Virus record (IMG/VR): IMGVR_UViG_3300044675_003597
Span: 1-30,366 of that record
Origin: a virus
DNA: 30,366 nt
Reading direction: 5' to 3' (one strand)
Shown: positions 7,553 to 15,057 of the stretch, piece by piece
Layout: every line of letters starts with the position of its first letter
Numbering within the stretch: the stretch's first letter is position 1
The notes under the pieces: generated by a model
What the model was told of the DNA's origin: nothing
The model's input: only the letters and a program-made list of their open reading frames with translations
Database searches by the model: none
Translations under genes and position numbers: made by a program

Positions 7553-8806
7553 ATGGAAAAGAGAACAGACGTTCTAAAAATCGCCTGGACGTCGAACGCG
7601 CCCTGGGCGGGGACAGGCTACGGATCACAGACCGCCGAGGTCGTCCCACTTCTTAAAGAGGCGGGCCACGAAGTCGCGATCCTCGCGAACTATGGCCTCG
7701 CGGGATCGACGCTCGGATGGAACGATATCCCCGTTCTTCCCCAGGGGATCGATGGTTATTCGAACGATCTAACTCCCGCCCAGATCGCGAACTTTATTGG
7801 TAAGGATGAAAAAAATTTCGGCGGCGGGATAGGGATAACCCTCTTCGACGTGTGGGTCTACAAATCTCCACAATGGGACGAGATCCCTCTTCTCTCCTGG
7901 ACTCCTGTCGACCACGGTCCACTCCCACCCGACGAGGTGGTCGCCTTCTTTAATCGACCTGGTCGGAAGTGGTCGGTCGCGATGTCGAAGTCGGGAGAGA
8001 AGTCTCTCCTCGATGCGGGCCTCTCGCGCGACCGCGTCTTCTACGCGCCCCACTCATTTAACCCAGAGACGTTCCACCCTGGACCGTCGTCGATGCGCGC
8101 GAAGATGTCGATCCCAGAGGACGCCTATATGGTGATCACGAACGCGGCGAATAAGGGGAACACCCCGATTCGAAAGTGTTTCCCAGAGATGGCGGCCGCT
8201 ATGTCGGTCTTTATGTCTCGGCATCCCGACGTCTTCTGGTATCTCCACACCGAAGGATCGGGGATCGCGAACGGAGTCCGTATCGACCGACTTCTCTCCG
8301 CGATGCGGATTCCACTCGACCGCGTTCGCATCGTTCCCCAGTACGAATACCGAATGGGGATCGACCATAAAGTCGTCGCGGATCTAACCCGCGCGGCGGA
8401 CGTCTCCTTACTCACGTCTCGCGGGGAGGGGTTCGGACTACCACTCCTGGAATCGAACGCGGTCGGTGTCCCAGGAATCGGGACACGATGGACGGCCCAG
8501 GAAGAACTAATCGGCCCAGGTTGGGCGATCGATGGACAGTTGGAATGGGACGAGTTCCAGGGTTCGTTCTGGAAGGTCCCGAATATCGAAGCGATCGTCG
8601 CCGCCCTCGAAGAGTCCTACGCCGAGAAGGGAACAGAGAAGGCGAAGGCGCGGTCCGCCGCCGCCGTCGCCCACGCCGCGCCCTACGAAACGCGGAAGGT
8701 CTTCGCGAATCATTGGGTCCCGATCCTGGATCGGATGAAGGACGAACTTCGGAAGACGCCTGTCGCCCAGGGTCCTAACCGCGCCGCGCGTAGGGCGGCG
8801 AGGTAA
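7553..8806 (+). CDS. Glycosyltransferase, GT-B fold (GT4-like), inside the structural operon
   Basis: This 417-residue enzyme would transfer a sugar from an activated donor. It has a GT-B N-terminal half (KIAWTSNAPWAGTGYGSQTA, then EAGHEVAILANYG) and a C-terminal donor-binding half. The latter carries the GT4 E-x7-E motif at E292 and E300 within RGEGFGLPLLESNAVGVP. AAGGAGGGAGAG precedes the ATG. The C-terminus ends PNRAARRAAR, an NRAxRR-type tail I associate with actinobacteriophage proteins. Lying between capsid and connector genes, it may decorate a virion protein such as capsid, tube or fibre. Acting on phage DNA or the host surface is also possible. Substrate and acceptor are unknown. Confidence 0.9.
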   Translation: MEKRTDVLKIAWTSNAPWAGTGYGSQTAEVVPLLKEAGHEVAILANYGLAGSTLGWNDIPVLPQGIDGYSNDLTPAQIANFIGKDEKNFGGGIGITLFDVWVYKSPQWDEIPLLSWTPVDHGPLPPDEVVAFFNRPGRKWSVAMSKSGEKSLLDAGLSRDRVFYAPHSFNPETFHPGPSSMRAKMSIPEDAYMVITNAANKGNTPIRKCFPEMAAAMSVFMSRHPDVFWYLHTEGSGIANGVRIDRLLSAMRIPLDRVRIVPQYEYRMGIDHKVVADLTRAADVSLLTSRGEGFGLPLLESNAVGVPGIGTRWTAQEELIGPGWAIDGQLEWDEFQGSFWKVPNIEAIVAALEESYAEKGTEKAKARSAAAVAHAAPYETRKVFANHWVPILDRMKDELRKTPVAQGPNRAARRAAR

Positions 8807-8868
8807 TGGGGAACCGACGCGGTAAGATGGGCGCGCCCACTCGGGCGATATAAAGAAGGAGTTCCTCT

Positions 8869-9480
8869 GTGGCGGTGGTTAACGGATACACGACGGCCCT
8901 AGCGGTACAGAACGCCCTCGGCCTGGGGACGGCGACACTTACGCCCGACACGGCCGAGATCGAGGCGGCGATTACCGCCGTCTCTCGAACGATCGACGAT
9001 TACTGTGGACGGTTCTTCTATTCGACCGCGGGGACGGTTCTATTTACCGCGGAGGATTATCTCTATACGCCGCTCCCTGGGGACTGGTCTTCGATTACCT
9101 CGATCACAATCGACGACGAGAACTCGGGAACTCCGAACGTTGTCCTCGATCCCGTTAAGGATTACCGCCTCGAAACGAATAAGGCGTTCCCTGGGTGGCC
9201 GTTTACGGGGATCATTATCACGACCTATAACACGTCCTATTCTCTCCCTGTCGGTATTACCGAAGGGGTTAAGGCGATCGGCCAGAGAGGATGGAGTTCT
9301 GTCCCACCCGCGATCCAACAGGCCGCCCTCCTCCAAAGTGTTAGGACCCACTCCCGTAGGGCGGTCCCCTTCGGAGTGGCGGGTTCGCCAGATGGAGGGA
9401 TCGTCCGTCTCCTCTCGCGCCTCGATCCCGACGTCGAACTAATGTGTCGACCGTATCGCGTCGCGGGAATGGTCGGATAA
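8869..9480 (+). CDS. Head-tail connector protein (adaptor, gp6-like)
   Basis: This 203-residue protein starts at GTG 8869, with AAGAAGGA at 8853-8860. Its N-terminal helices (AEIEAAITAVSRTIDDYCGR) are the pattern of gp6/gp7-type adaptor proteins, followed by a beta insertion around YLYTPLPGDWSSITSITID. Such proteins form the ring below the portal. Position between head and tail genes fits. The family is assigned from order and N-terminal pattern, so moderate certainty. Confidence 0.78.
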   Translation: MAVVNGYTTALAVQNALGLGTATLTPDTAEIEAAITAVSRTIDDYCGRFFYSTAGTVLFTAEDYLYTPLPGDWSSITSITIDDENSGTPNVVLDPVKDYRLETNKAFPGWPFTGIIITTYNTSYSLPVGITEGVKAIGQRGWSSVPPAIQQAALLQSVRTHSRRAVPFGVAGSPDGGIVRLLSRLDPDVELMCRPYRVAGMVG

Positions 9481-9483
9481 GTC

Positions 9484-9918
9484 GTGGAAGATTACGCGGT
9501 CCTAACGGCCCTCGCGACCCACTTCCGCAACTCGACACCTCCAACGGGAGAGACGCTCCGCCTGGTCGCGCCGTTCCCTCCCGAGTCCCTGGGCGCGACG
9601 CCCGCCCTGGTCCTCTACCAGGGTTCGGATACCGTCTCCTACGGGGCGTCTAATCGGACGACCACGCTAACCATTACCGCCGTCCTCCACCTTCCTCTGG
9701 TCGAGTTCGCTCGATCCTACGAACGGATCTCGAAGTGGCGGACGTGGATGAGGGATTCCCTTATCGATGGCGTACTATTGGAGAACACCGCGGGAGTCGG
9801 ACAGGCCTCGATCGTCGGGACCTCCACGGATACCACGGACTACGGGGACGCCCCTATGCTTACGATCACAGGTAATATCGAAGTCGTCGGAGTCGAGGCT
9901 ATCTCGCCTTCCGCCTAA
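9484..9918 (+). CDS. Probable tail terminator or neck protein
   Basis: This 144-residue protein begins with a helix (YAVLTALATHFRNS) followed by beta strands and a long mid helix (FARSYERISKWRTWMRDSL), like tail-terminator and head-closure proteins of siphoviruses. It sits three bases after the adaptor gene and directly before the tail tube gene, the usual place for the protein that caps the tail end. No distinctive motif separates terminator from head-closure, so the exact role is inferred. GTG start without a clear ribosome site suggests translational coupling. Confidence 0.68.
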   Translation: MEDYAVLTALATHFRNSTPPTGETLRLVAPFPPESLGATPALVLYQGSDTVSYGASNRTTTLTITAVLHLPLVEFARSYERISKWRTWMRDSLIDGVLLENTAGVGQASIVGTSTDTTDYGDAPMLTITGNIEVVGVEAISPSA

Positions 9919-9935
9919 TAGAAGGAGATTAACTA

Positions 9936-10976
9936 ATGGCCGTCGCGAACTCGGGAAATATTCTGTTCTCGTCCCTGGTCGGTAAGGCCGAGGGAACCGC
10001 GGGAACCTCTCCTTCGTTCGCCTCGGGTGGGCGTAAGTTCCTCGTCGAACCGACGGGTCTTATTACCCTGGGCCAGACCTGGGATCTCGGCGAGTCGCGA
10101 TCGGTCTCTCTTCGAACTCCGATCATCGCGGGCGCGTCGACTCTAATGTCCGTCGAACCCGAGATCTCCGTCTCCGTTCCCGCCGTCTCGATCGACGAAC
10201 TCTCTCTCTGGCTATCAATGGCGACGAACCCAGGGACCGCCGTCGGGACCGCCGCGCCGTATGTCTACACGTACGACTGGGCGATGGGAACGGCCCAGAA
10301 TAACCCGACCTCTTATTCGTTTATCTCGATGGATGCCCAGGGTGGAACCGCCGCGGGCGGCAATGCCTACCTCCTAAACTACTGTCTTCCAACCACCATC
10401 GGCATTACGGCCGATCGTGCGGGGATGACGTCTCTTAGCGCGTCCCTCTTCGCCCAGAACGTCGCCGCGTCAACCGCGGTCCCCGCGGCCGCGACCGCCG
10501 TTCCGACCTCGAAGTTCCTCTCGGGTCGACTGTGGAACGTCGCGACAGGCGTCGCGGCGGGAACGGTCTTCTCTGGCTACACCTGGACGTCGTATAACTA
10601 CGCCCTCGATTTCGATCTCTCGATTACGACGGGAATCCAACGCCAGGCGTACCTCGCGGGGACGACCGTCTTCTCGACACACGCCGAGTCCGCCGCGTTC
10701 GGTGGAGAGATCTCGTTCACGGTCCAGAGTAATAAGGCCGCGAACGATGCCTGGTTTACGAAACTCGGACAACAGCAATACGTCCGCCTATCGTGGACCG
10801 ATGGAACGTATAGCGCGACGATCTATATGTCGATCATCGTCTCCGAAGTCCAACCGATCTCGGGGAACGAAGACGGTCTAACCACGATGGCCATTACAGG
10901 GACGCTCGCCTACGACCCAACGTCGGGGAAGACGATCCAGGTAGTTATCGGGAACAGCCTCGCGACCCTCGCCTAA
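9936..10976 (+). CDS. Major tail protein (tail tube subunit)
   Basis: This 346-residue protein is preceded by GAAGGAG and lies between neck and chaperone genes, the standard position of the tail tube gene. It is beta-rich and poor in charge. It has a repeated strand pattern (ALDFDLSITTGIQRQAYLAG, FGGEISFTVQSN, then SATIYMSIIVSEVQP) and ends in a GLTTMAITGTLAYDP segment typical of tube proteins with an added domain. It should polymerise into the hollow tail through which DNA passes. Confidence 0.88.
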   Translation: MAVANSGNILFSSLVGKAEGTAGTSPSFASGGRKFLVEPTGLITLGQTWDLGESRSVSLRTPIIAGASTLMSVEPEISVSVPAVSIDELSLWLSMATNPGTAVGTAAPYVYTYDWAMGTAQNNPTSYSFISMDAQGGTAAGGNAYLLNYCLPTTIGITADRAGMTSLSASLFAQNVAASTAVPAAATAVPTSKFLSGRLWNVATGVAAGTVFSGYTWTSYNYALDFDLSITTGIQRQAYLAGTTVFSTHAESAAFGGEISFTVQSNKAANDAWFTKLGQQQYVRLSWTDGTYSATIYMSIIVSEVQPISGNEDGLTTMAITGTLAYDPTSGKTIQVVIGNSLATLA

Positions 10977-10977
10977 G

Positions 10978-11000
10978 TTCTAGGGGAGGCGCGACTAGAA
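10978..11000 (+). other. Short inverted repeat between tail tube and chaperone genes
   Basis: TTCTAG at 10978-10983 and CTAGAA at 10995-11000 can form a 6-bp stem with an 11-base loop, just before the AAAGGAGG ribosome site of the chaperone gene. It has no T-run, so it is more likely an mRNA-processing or stability element than a terminator. Confidence 0.35.
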
Positions 11001-11016
11001 GTAAAGGAGGCCCGTA

Positions 11017-11295
11017 ATGGGTAGCGCGCGAACGGTGGAAGTGGTTCTCGACGGCGAGTTCGAGGGATGGACAGCGACGATGAAGGCGGACGGTATTTCC
11101 GCCCGCGTTTTTATCGAACTGTCTTCGGGGAACGTCGAACGCCAAATGGTCGCCCTCGGAAAACTGGTCGTCTCGCACGACTTCCAGGACGGAGACGGGA
11201 ATAAGGTCGAAGATATTCTCGACGCGCCTATGGAGGCCCTCGGGTTGGCGATCGGTAAATGGGGAGAAGCGGTCGCCGCGCTCCCCCCGCGGTAA
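11017..11295 (+). CDS. Tail assembly chaperone, short form (gpG-like)
   Basis: This 92-residue acidic protein lies between the tail tube and tape measure genes, the universal place for siphovirus tail chaperones. They bind the tape measure during assembly and are absent from the virion. A clear AAAGGAGG precedes the ATG. The last in-frame codons are CTC CCC CCG CGG TAA. They contain a slippery run, and a second open frame overlaps in the -1 phase. It is therefore the upstream half of a frameshift pair like lambda G/GT. Confidence 0.88.
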   Translation: MGSARTVEVVLDGEFEGWTATMKADGISARVFIELSSGNVERQMVALGKLVVSHDFQDGDGNKVEDILDAPMEALGLAIGKWGEAVAALPPR

Positions 11296-11477
11296 GGCTC
11301 GACGCACAGCGGCTCGCGTTGGGTCGATCGGTCTCGCCGCATCCACTCCTCCTCTTCCATCTAATCGGGAAAGAGTTCGGGATTCCACCGTGGGAGGTGG
11401 AAGACGCGGACGCGGGCGCGGTAATGCGCGCCTGGATGTTAATGTCGGATCTCGCCCCGAAGGAACGGAGAAAGTAA
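11017..11477 (+). CDS. Tail assembly chaperone, frameshifted long form (gpGT-like)
   Basis: A -1 slip at 11283-11289 joins the short chaperone to an added stretch of about 62 residues. This reads through RLALGRSVSPHPLLLFHLIG and IPPWEVEDADAGAVMRAWML to a basic end (KERRK). The T-part includes the PPWEVE and helix pattern common in these extensions. The overlapping ATG at 11259 in this frame has no ribosome site, so separate translation is unlikely. The long form should be made in a small fixed ratio and bind the tape measure protein. Confidence 0.82.
11283..11289 (+). other. -1 ribosomal frameshift site C-CCC-CCG in the tail chaperone pair
   Basis: Read in the gpG-like frame, 11283-11289 is C CCC CCG, an X XXY YYZ heptamer where both tRNAs can re-pair after slipping one base back. 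The -1 frame then stays open to TAA at 11475-11477. The zero-frame stop is only four bases beyond the heptamer. Location, direction and context match the conserved frameshift of tail chaperones. Confidence 0.82.
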
Positions 11478-12035
11478 ATGGCCCAACGTTCGGACTTCGT
11501 AATCGATCCGAAGTCTATTAACCAGATCGACGCCCTGGCCCTGTCCTTACAGACTGGGTTCGATCAGAAGAGGATTAACAAGGCCCTTAACGCCGCATCT
11601 CTCGCGACCGCTCGCGCGATGGTCGGGCCTGTGCGCGCGGCCGCCCCTGTTAAAACGGGCCGTCTTCGTCGCGCCGTCTACGCCCAAAAAGTTATGAAGA
11701 ACGGACCAGGGGCGTATGTGGGAATCCGTCCAGGTAAGACTCGCGCCGATAAGAGGGGCGCGTATTATCGATGGATCATTACGGCGGGCGTCTCGCGGGT
11801 TCCCTATACCATCCTCCCTCGAAAGGCTTCGGCGATGTTCTTTACTAGCGGGGGAGTCCTCACAATCGGGAGAAGGTTCCAGAGGGTTAACGCTATCCCT
11901 GGGCGCGGGTTCGTCTTCGAAACGGTGAATCGGAACCTAAACACGGCGATTCGAATCTGGAACGATTCCCTCTCCTCTATCATCCAGGCGGGCATCCCCG
12001 CGAAGGGTGGTATTAAAGTTCCGAAGATAAGGTAG
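11478..12035 (+). CDS. HK97 gp10-like tail completion / head-tail joining protein
   Basis: The 185-residue protein carries VRAAAPVKTGRLRRAVYAQK near residues 50-70. It matches the APVxTGxLRRSI signature of the HK97 gp10-like family, with a basic middle and a C-terminal helix. These proteins act at the head-tail junction. It follows the chaperone stop with no gap. In most siphoviruses the gp10-like gene precedes the tail tube gene, so its place after the chaperones is unusual. Function by family is fairly secure, role in this phage less so. Confidence 0.78.
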   Translation: MAQRSDFVIDPKSINQIDALALSLQTGFDQKRINKALNAASLATARAMVGPVRAAAPVKTGRLRRAVYAQKVMKNGPGAYVGIRPGKTRADKRGAYYRWIITAGVSRVPYTILPRKASAMFFTSGGVLTIGRRFQRVNAIPGRGFVFETVNRNLNTAIRIWNDSLSSIIQAGIPAKGGIKVPKIR

Positions 12036-12042
12036 GGGAGAG

Positions 12043-13638
12043 ATGGCGGGTTCCTCGGCACAGATTACATTCGCATTCCTCGCGAAAGACGCCGCCTCGA
12101 AGTCGATTAACGCGATCGGTCGGAACCTTAAAGGTCTCGGCGCGACCGCGCAAAACGTCGCGAGGGGTGTCGCTATTGGTATGGCGGCCATTACAGCGAG
12201 TACCGCCGCCGCCCTGGGATACGCGATTAAACAGGCGTCCGACTTTAACGAGACCCTAAGTAAGACGCGCGTCGTCTTAGGAGATGCCTCGGGCGCGGTC
12301 GAGGCGTTCGCTAAAACGGCGGCGACTACCCTCGGCCTCTCGGAGACGGAGGCCCTTAACGCCGCATCGACGTTCGCGATCTTCGGTAAGTCCGCGGGAT
12401 TGTCTGGGGATAGCCTCGCGGGATTCTCTACCCAACTAACGAGCCTCGCCGCGGACTTCGGTTCGTTCTATAACGCATCGAACGAGGAGGCGATTACCGC
12501 TATCGGCGCGGCCCTACGCGGCGAGACCGAACCGATTAGAAGGTTCGGCGTGTTGCTTGACGATGCGACGTTGAGACAGCGTGCGTTCGCGATGGGACTT
12601 ATTAAGACAACGAAGGAAGCATTAACGCCCCAGAATAAGGTCCTCGCGGCCCAGGCGGAAATCCTGGACTCGGCGCGTAGAACTGGGTCGATGGGAGACT
12701 TCGCGAATACGTTCGGCGGATCTTTCCCGAACCAGATTAAGGCCCTCCGCGCGAACTTCGCGAACCTAACGAAGGACATCGGAAAATCATTCCTCCCCGC
12801 GATCTTAAAAGTATTTAAGGCGTTAACACCAGTCTTCGACGATCTATTTAAAGGCGTAAATAAAGAAACTCCAAAAATGGAAAAGTTCGCGAACACGATC
12901 GCGGATAAACTCGTTAAAAACATTCCGAAGTGGGTCGCAACAGCGAAGAGGGAACTTCCGCCTCTTATCGAGACGGTAAAGGGATTCTTCTCCGAGGCGA
13001 CGAAGTTCTCCGACAGCGCGGTTAAGGCGCTGGGTCCCGAGGGATTAATCACGGTCGGTATCGCCGCGATCGGGTTTAAGATCGGCGGTCTAAAAGGCGC
13101 GCTCGCGGGCGCGTTAACGAAAGGATTCGCGGACGTAGGGTTCGGCCCGTTCGAATCCCTTATTCTCGGGTCGGTCTCCTCCGCCGTCCTCGCGGGTCTT
13201 GCCCAGGGTCTCGCATCCCAGGCCGCCCTCGCCATTATCGCGGCGTTTAAGGCGCGGATGACGGCGGCCGCGACCATCCCCACTCCGATTCCAGGTGGAG
13301 GAACGGGCGCGCCTCCTGTCGTCGCCACAGGCGGCGGTGGAGGACTTCTAAATAACCTCCTTAAACTCGCCCTCCCTATTACGATCCTCTCCCTCGCGGT
13401 AGGTCGCGCCCAGGAGATCCTCGCCGAAACGGAGGCGGCCGATGCGAAGTTTAAGGCGGACTTCCTAAATAATGGACTTATGCCCGACTGGTCGGGTACG
13501 GTTCCGCCGATCATTCCAACAGGCGGGACGACTAACATTAACCAGGAGGTCCAGGTAAACATCGACGGCGACGCGATCGGAACCGCCGTCGTCGAGTGGT
13601 CCTTCCAAAACGCGGGTCCAGGCGGACGGAGGCCGTAG
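12043..13638 (+). CDS. Tape measure protein (short)
   Basis: This 531-residue protein opens with the tape-measure pattern ITFAFLAKDAASKSINAIGR. Ala-rich helices and a conserved FNETLSKTRVVLGDASGAVE / FGKSAGLSGDSLAGFSTQLT block follow. Hydrophobic segments (about 330-400 and 435-455) and a Gly/Pro linker complete it. It sets tail length and probably passes into the host envelope. By the usual rule of about 0.15 nm per residue, the tail would be near 80 nm, which is short. No lytic or peptidase domain is visible. It follows the chaperones, as expected. Confidence 0.93.
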   Translation: MAGSSAQITFAFLAKDAASKSINAIGRNLKGLGATAQNVARGVAIGMAAITASTAAALGYAIKQASDFNETLSKTRVVLGDASGAVEAFAKTAATTLGLSETEALNAASTFAIFGKSAGLSGDSLAGFSTQLTSLAADFGSFYNASNEEAITAIGAALRGETEPIRRFGVLLDDATLRQRAFAMGLIKTTKEALTPQNKVLAAQAEILDSARRTGSMGDFANTFGGSFPNQIKALRANFANLTKDIGKSFLPAILKVFKALTPVFDDLFKGVNKETPKMEKFANTIADKLVKNIPKWVATAKRELPPLIETVKGFFSEATKFSDSAVKALGPEGLITVGIAAIGFKIGGLKGALAGALTKGFADVGFGPFESLILGSVSSAVLAGLAQGLASQAALAIIAAFKARMTAAATIPTPIPGGGTGAPPVVATGGGGGLLNNLLKLALPITILSLAVGRAQEILAETEAADAKFKADFLNNGLMPDWSGTVPPIIPTGGTTNINQEVQVNIDGDAIGTAVVEWSFQNAGPGGRRP

Positions 13639-13641
13639 GCG

Positions 13642-15054
13642 ATGTCGTTTCCCTGGGAACTCCGCGTCGATGGGATTAACTCGGGGGCGAACCTCCTCGC
13701 CCTTCCCGCCTACACGTCTCCGACGACGCCCTACGTCCTCCCCGAGTCTCTCTCTATTTCCCAGGCGGCGAACGGTGGGGGCGCATCGATTTCCTTCGAG
13801 GTGATCCAACCGAACACGGGGAGCGGAACCCCGTGGTTCTCGATGAATACGTTCCCCGACCATTGTCGCGTCCGATTCTTCGATACGCGATTCTCCTCCT
13901 TCGCCTCTGGAACGCCGATCTTCCTCGGCTACATTACGTCGATCGACGCCTCCCTTACGGGATCGGGACAGGGTTCGATCGCGTCGGTAAACGCCCAGGA
14001 CCCTTCGGCCTGGTTAGAGAAAGTCGTCGTCCGAAAGGGAAAGATCGGAAGTACTAGACAGGCGGTCGGGAACTTCTACACGGCGGGTTCTACCGACCAG
14101 GCGATCATTACGGAGATCCTCGGCTATGTAAATGCGAAGGCCTCTGGGTCTTATACCCAGGACGCCGAGACGAAGAAGATCTTTAACGCCGCCCTCTCTC
14201 CGATCTACGCTGGAACGGCGACCGTAATCGGGAAACAGTTAATCGAAGTCGGAACTCTTTCGAGCGTCCTGGACACGATTACCAGTCTCGCCGAGGGGAT
14301 CGATGGAACGGTTCGTCGGTTCTGGGTCGACGAGAACGCACGTCTTAACTATGGCCGAGTCGGAATCGCGCCCGCCGCTCCGACCGCGCCGATCGAGATC
14401 ATTACGTCGGGACTACCAGTCGTCGGATCTTCCTCGGCCGCGACGAAGGTCTACGCGAACTCGATCCAGGTTAATATCGACCACTCTTCCCAGGTCGACC
14501 GTATCGTTTCACGGACGCAATCTTACGACTCCCTCCTCGATCGAGGAACCGCCTCCGCTGGAAACACCTCGGACCCTTACGTTCGAACAGCGGGATCGGC
14601 CTTCCCGAAAGGACCAGGGACCGCCTTCGCCCGACCCGCGGGACCGCGTTCCGAGGCCCTCTTCGACCTGGGTTCCTTCCGTGGACTCGACAACTCGAAC
14701 CGCGCGAACTTTATCGACAGGTTCACAGGGTCCACGTTCGCCCTAAGAGGTAAACCGAAGAGGTCGATCTCCGTCTCGATTACGGGGGCGGCATCTTCTA
14801 CGGCTACGCCCGACCTGTCCTATGGATTCGTCCAGGGATACACGGGAGGTTCTCCCTACACGCTCACGAAAAAGATCTCCGCGGGGCAATATATCCGCAT
14901 CTCCGCGCCCGCCCTGGATATCCCCGACGGTTCGATCTTCCGAATCGAATCGTTAAGAATGGGATTCGAGACTGGATCATCGATCGCGAAGATTGATCTC
15001 CAACTCGATTTCCGAAAGAAAGGACTCCGAGAGATTATTCTCGGGGAGAGTTAA
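13642..15054 (+). CDS. Minor tail / tail-tip protein
   Basis: This 470-residue protein follows the tape measure, where distal-tail and hub proteins lie. It starts SFPWELRVDGINSGANLLAL, reads as mostly beta-structured, and has a central segment (IITEILGYVNAKASGSYTQD, and VLDTITSLAEGIDGTVRRFW) resembling hub-type domains that form the base of the tail tip. I see no peptidoglycan hydrolase motif. It may combine the roles of distal tail protein and hub, since only one more structural gene follows. Confidence 0.75.
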   Translation: MSFPWELRVDGINSGANLLALPAYTSPTTPYVLPESLSISQAANGGGASISFEVIQPNTGSGTPWFSMNTFPDHCRVRFFDTRFSSFASGTPIFLGYITSIDASLTGSGQGSIASVNAQDPSAWLEKVVVRKGKIGSTRQAVGNFYTAGSTDQAIITEILGYVNAKASGSYTQDAETKKIFNAALSPIYAGTATVIGKQLIEVGTLSSVLDTITSLAEGIDGTVRRFWVDENARLNYGRVGIAPAAPTAPIEIITSGLPVVGSSSAATKVYANSIQVNIDHSSQVDRIVSRTQSYDSLLDRGTASAGNTSDPYVRTAGSAFPKGPGTAFARPAGPRSEALFDLGSFRGLDNSNRANFIDRFTGSTFALRGKPKRSISVSITGAASSTATPDLSYGFVQGYTGGSPYTLTKKISAGQYIRISAPALDIPDGSIFRIESLRMGFETGSSIAKIDLQLDFRKKGLREIILGES

Positions 15055-15057
15055 GAG

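Noticed and set aside
8823-8828. TAAGAT as a promoter -10 before the connector gene
   Set aside because: No TTGACG-like box lies 16-19 bases upstream, and the gene start is about 40 bases away with a normal ribosome site.
11259-11477. Independent 72-residue gene from ATG 11259
   Set aside because: No ribosome site, wholly explained by the -1 frameshift extension of the tail chaperone.
12468-13562. 364-residue minus-strand open frame
   Set aside because: Antisense shadow of the tape measure gene, with no ribosome site and no recognisable domain.
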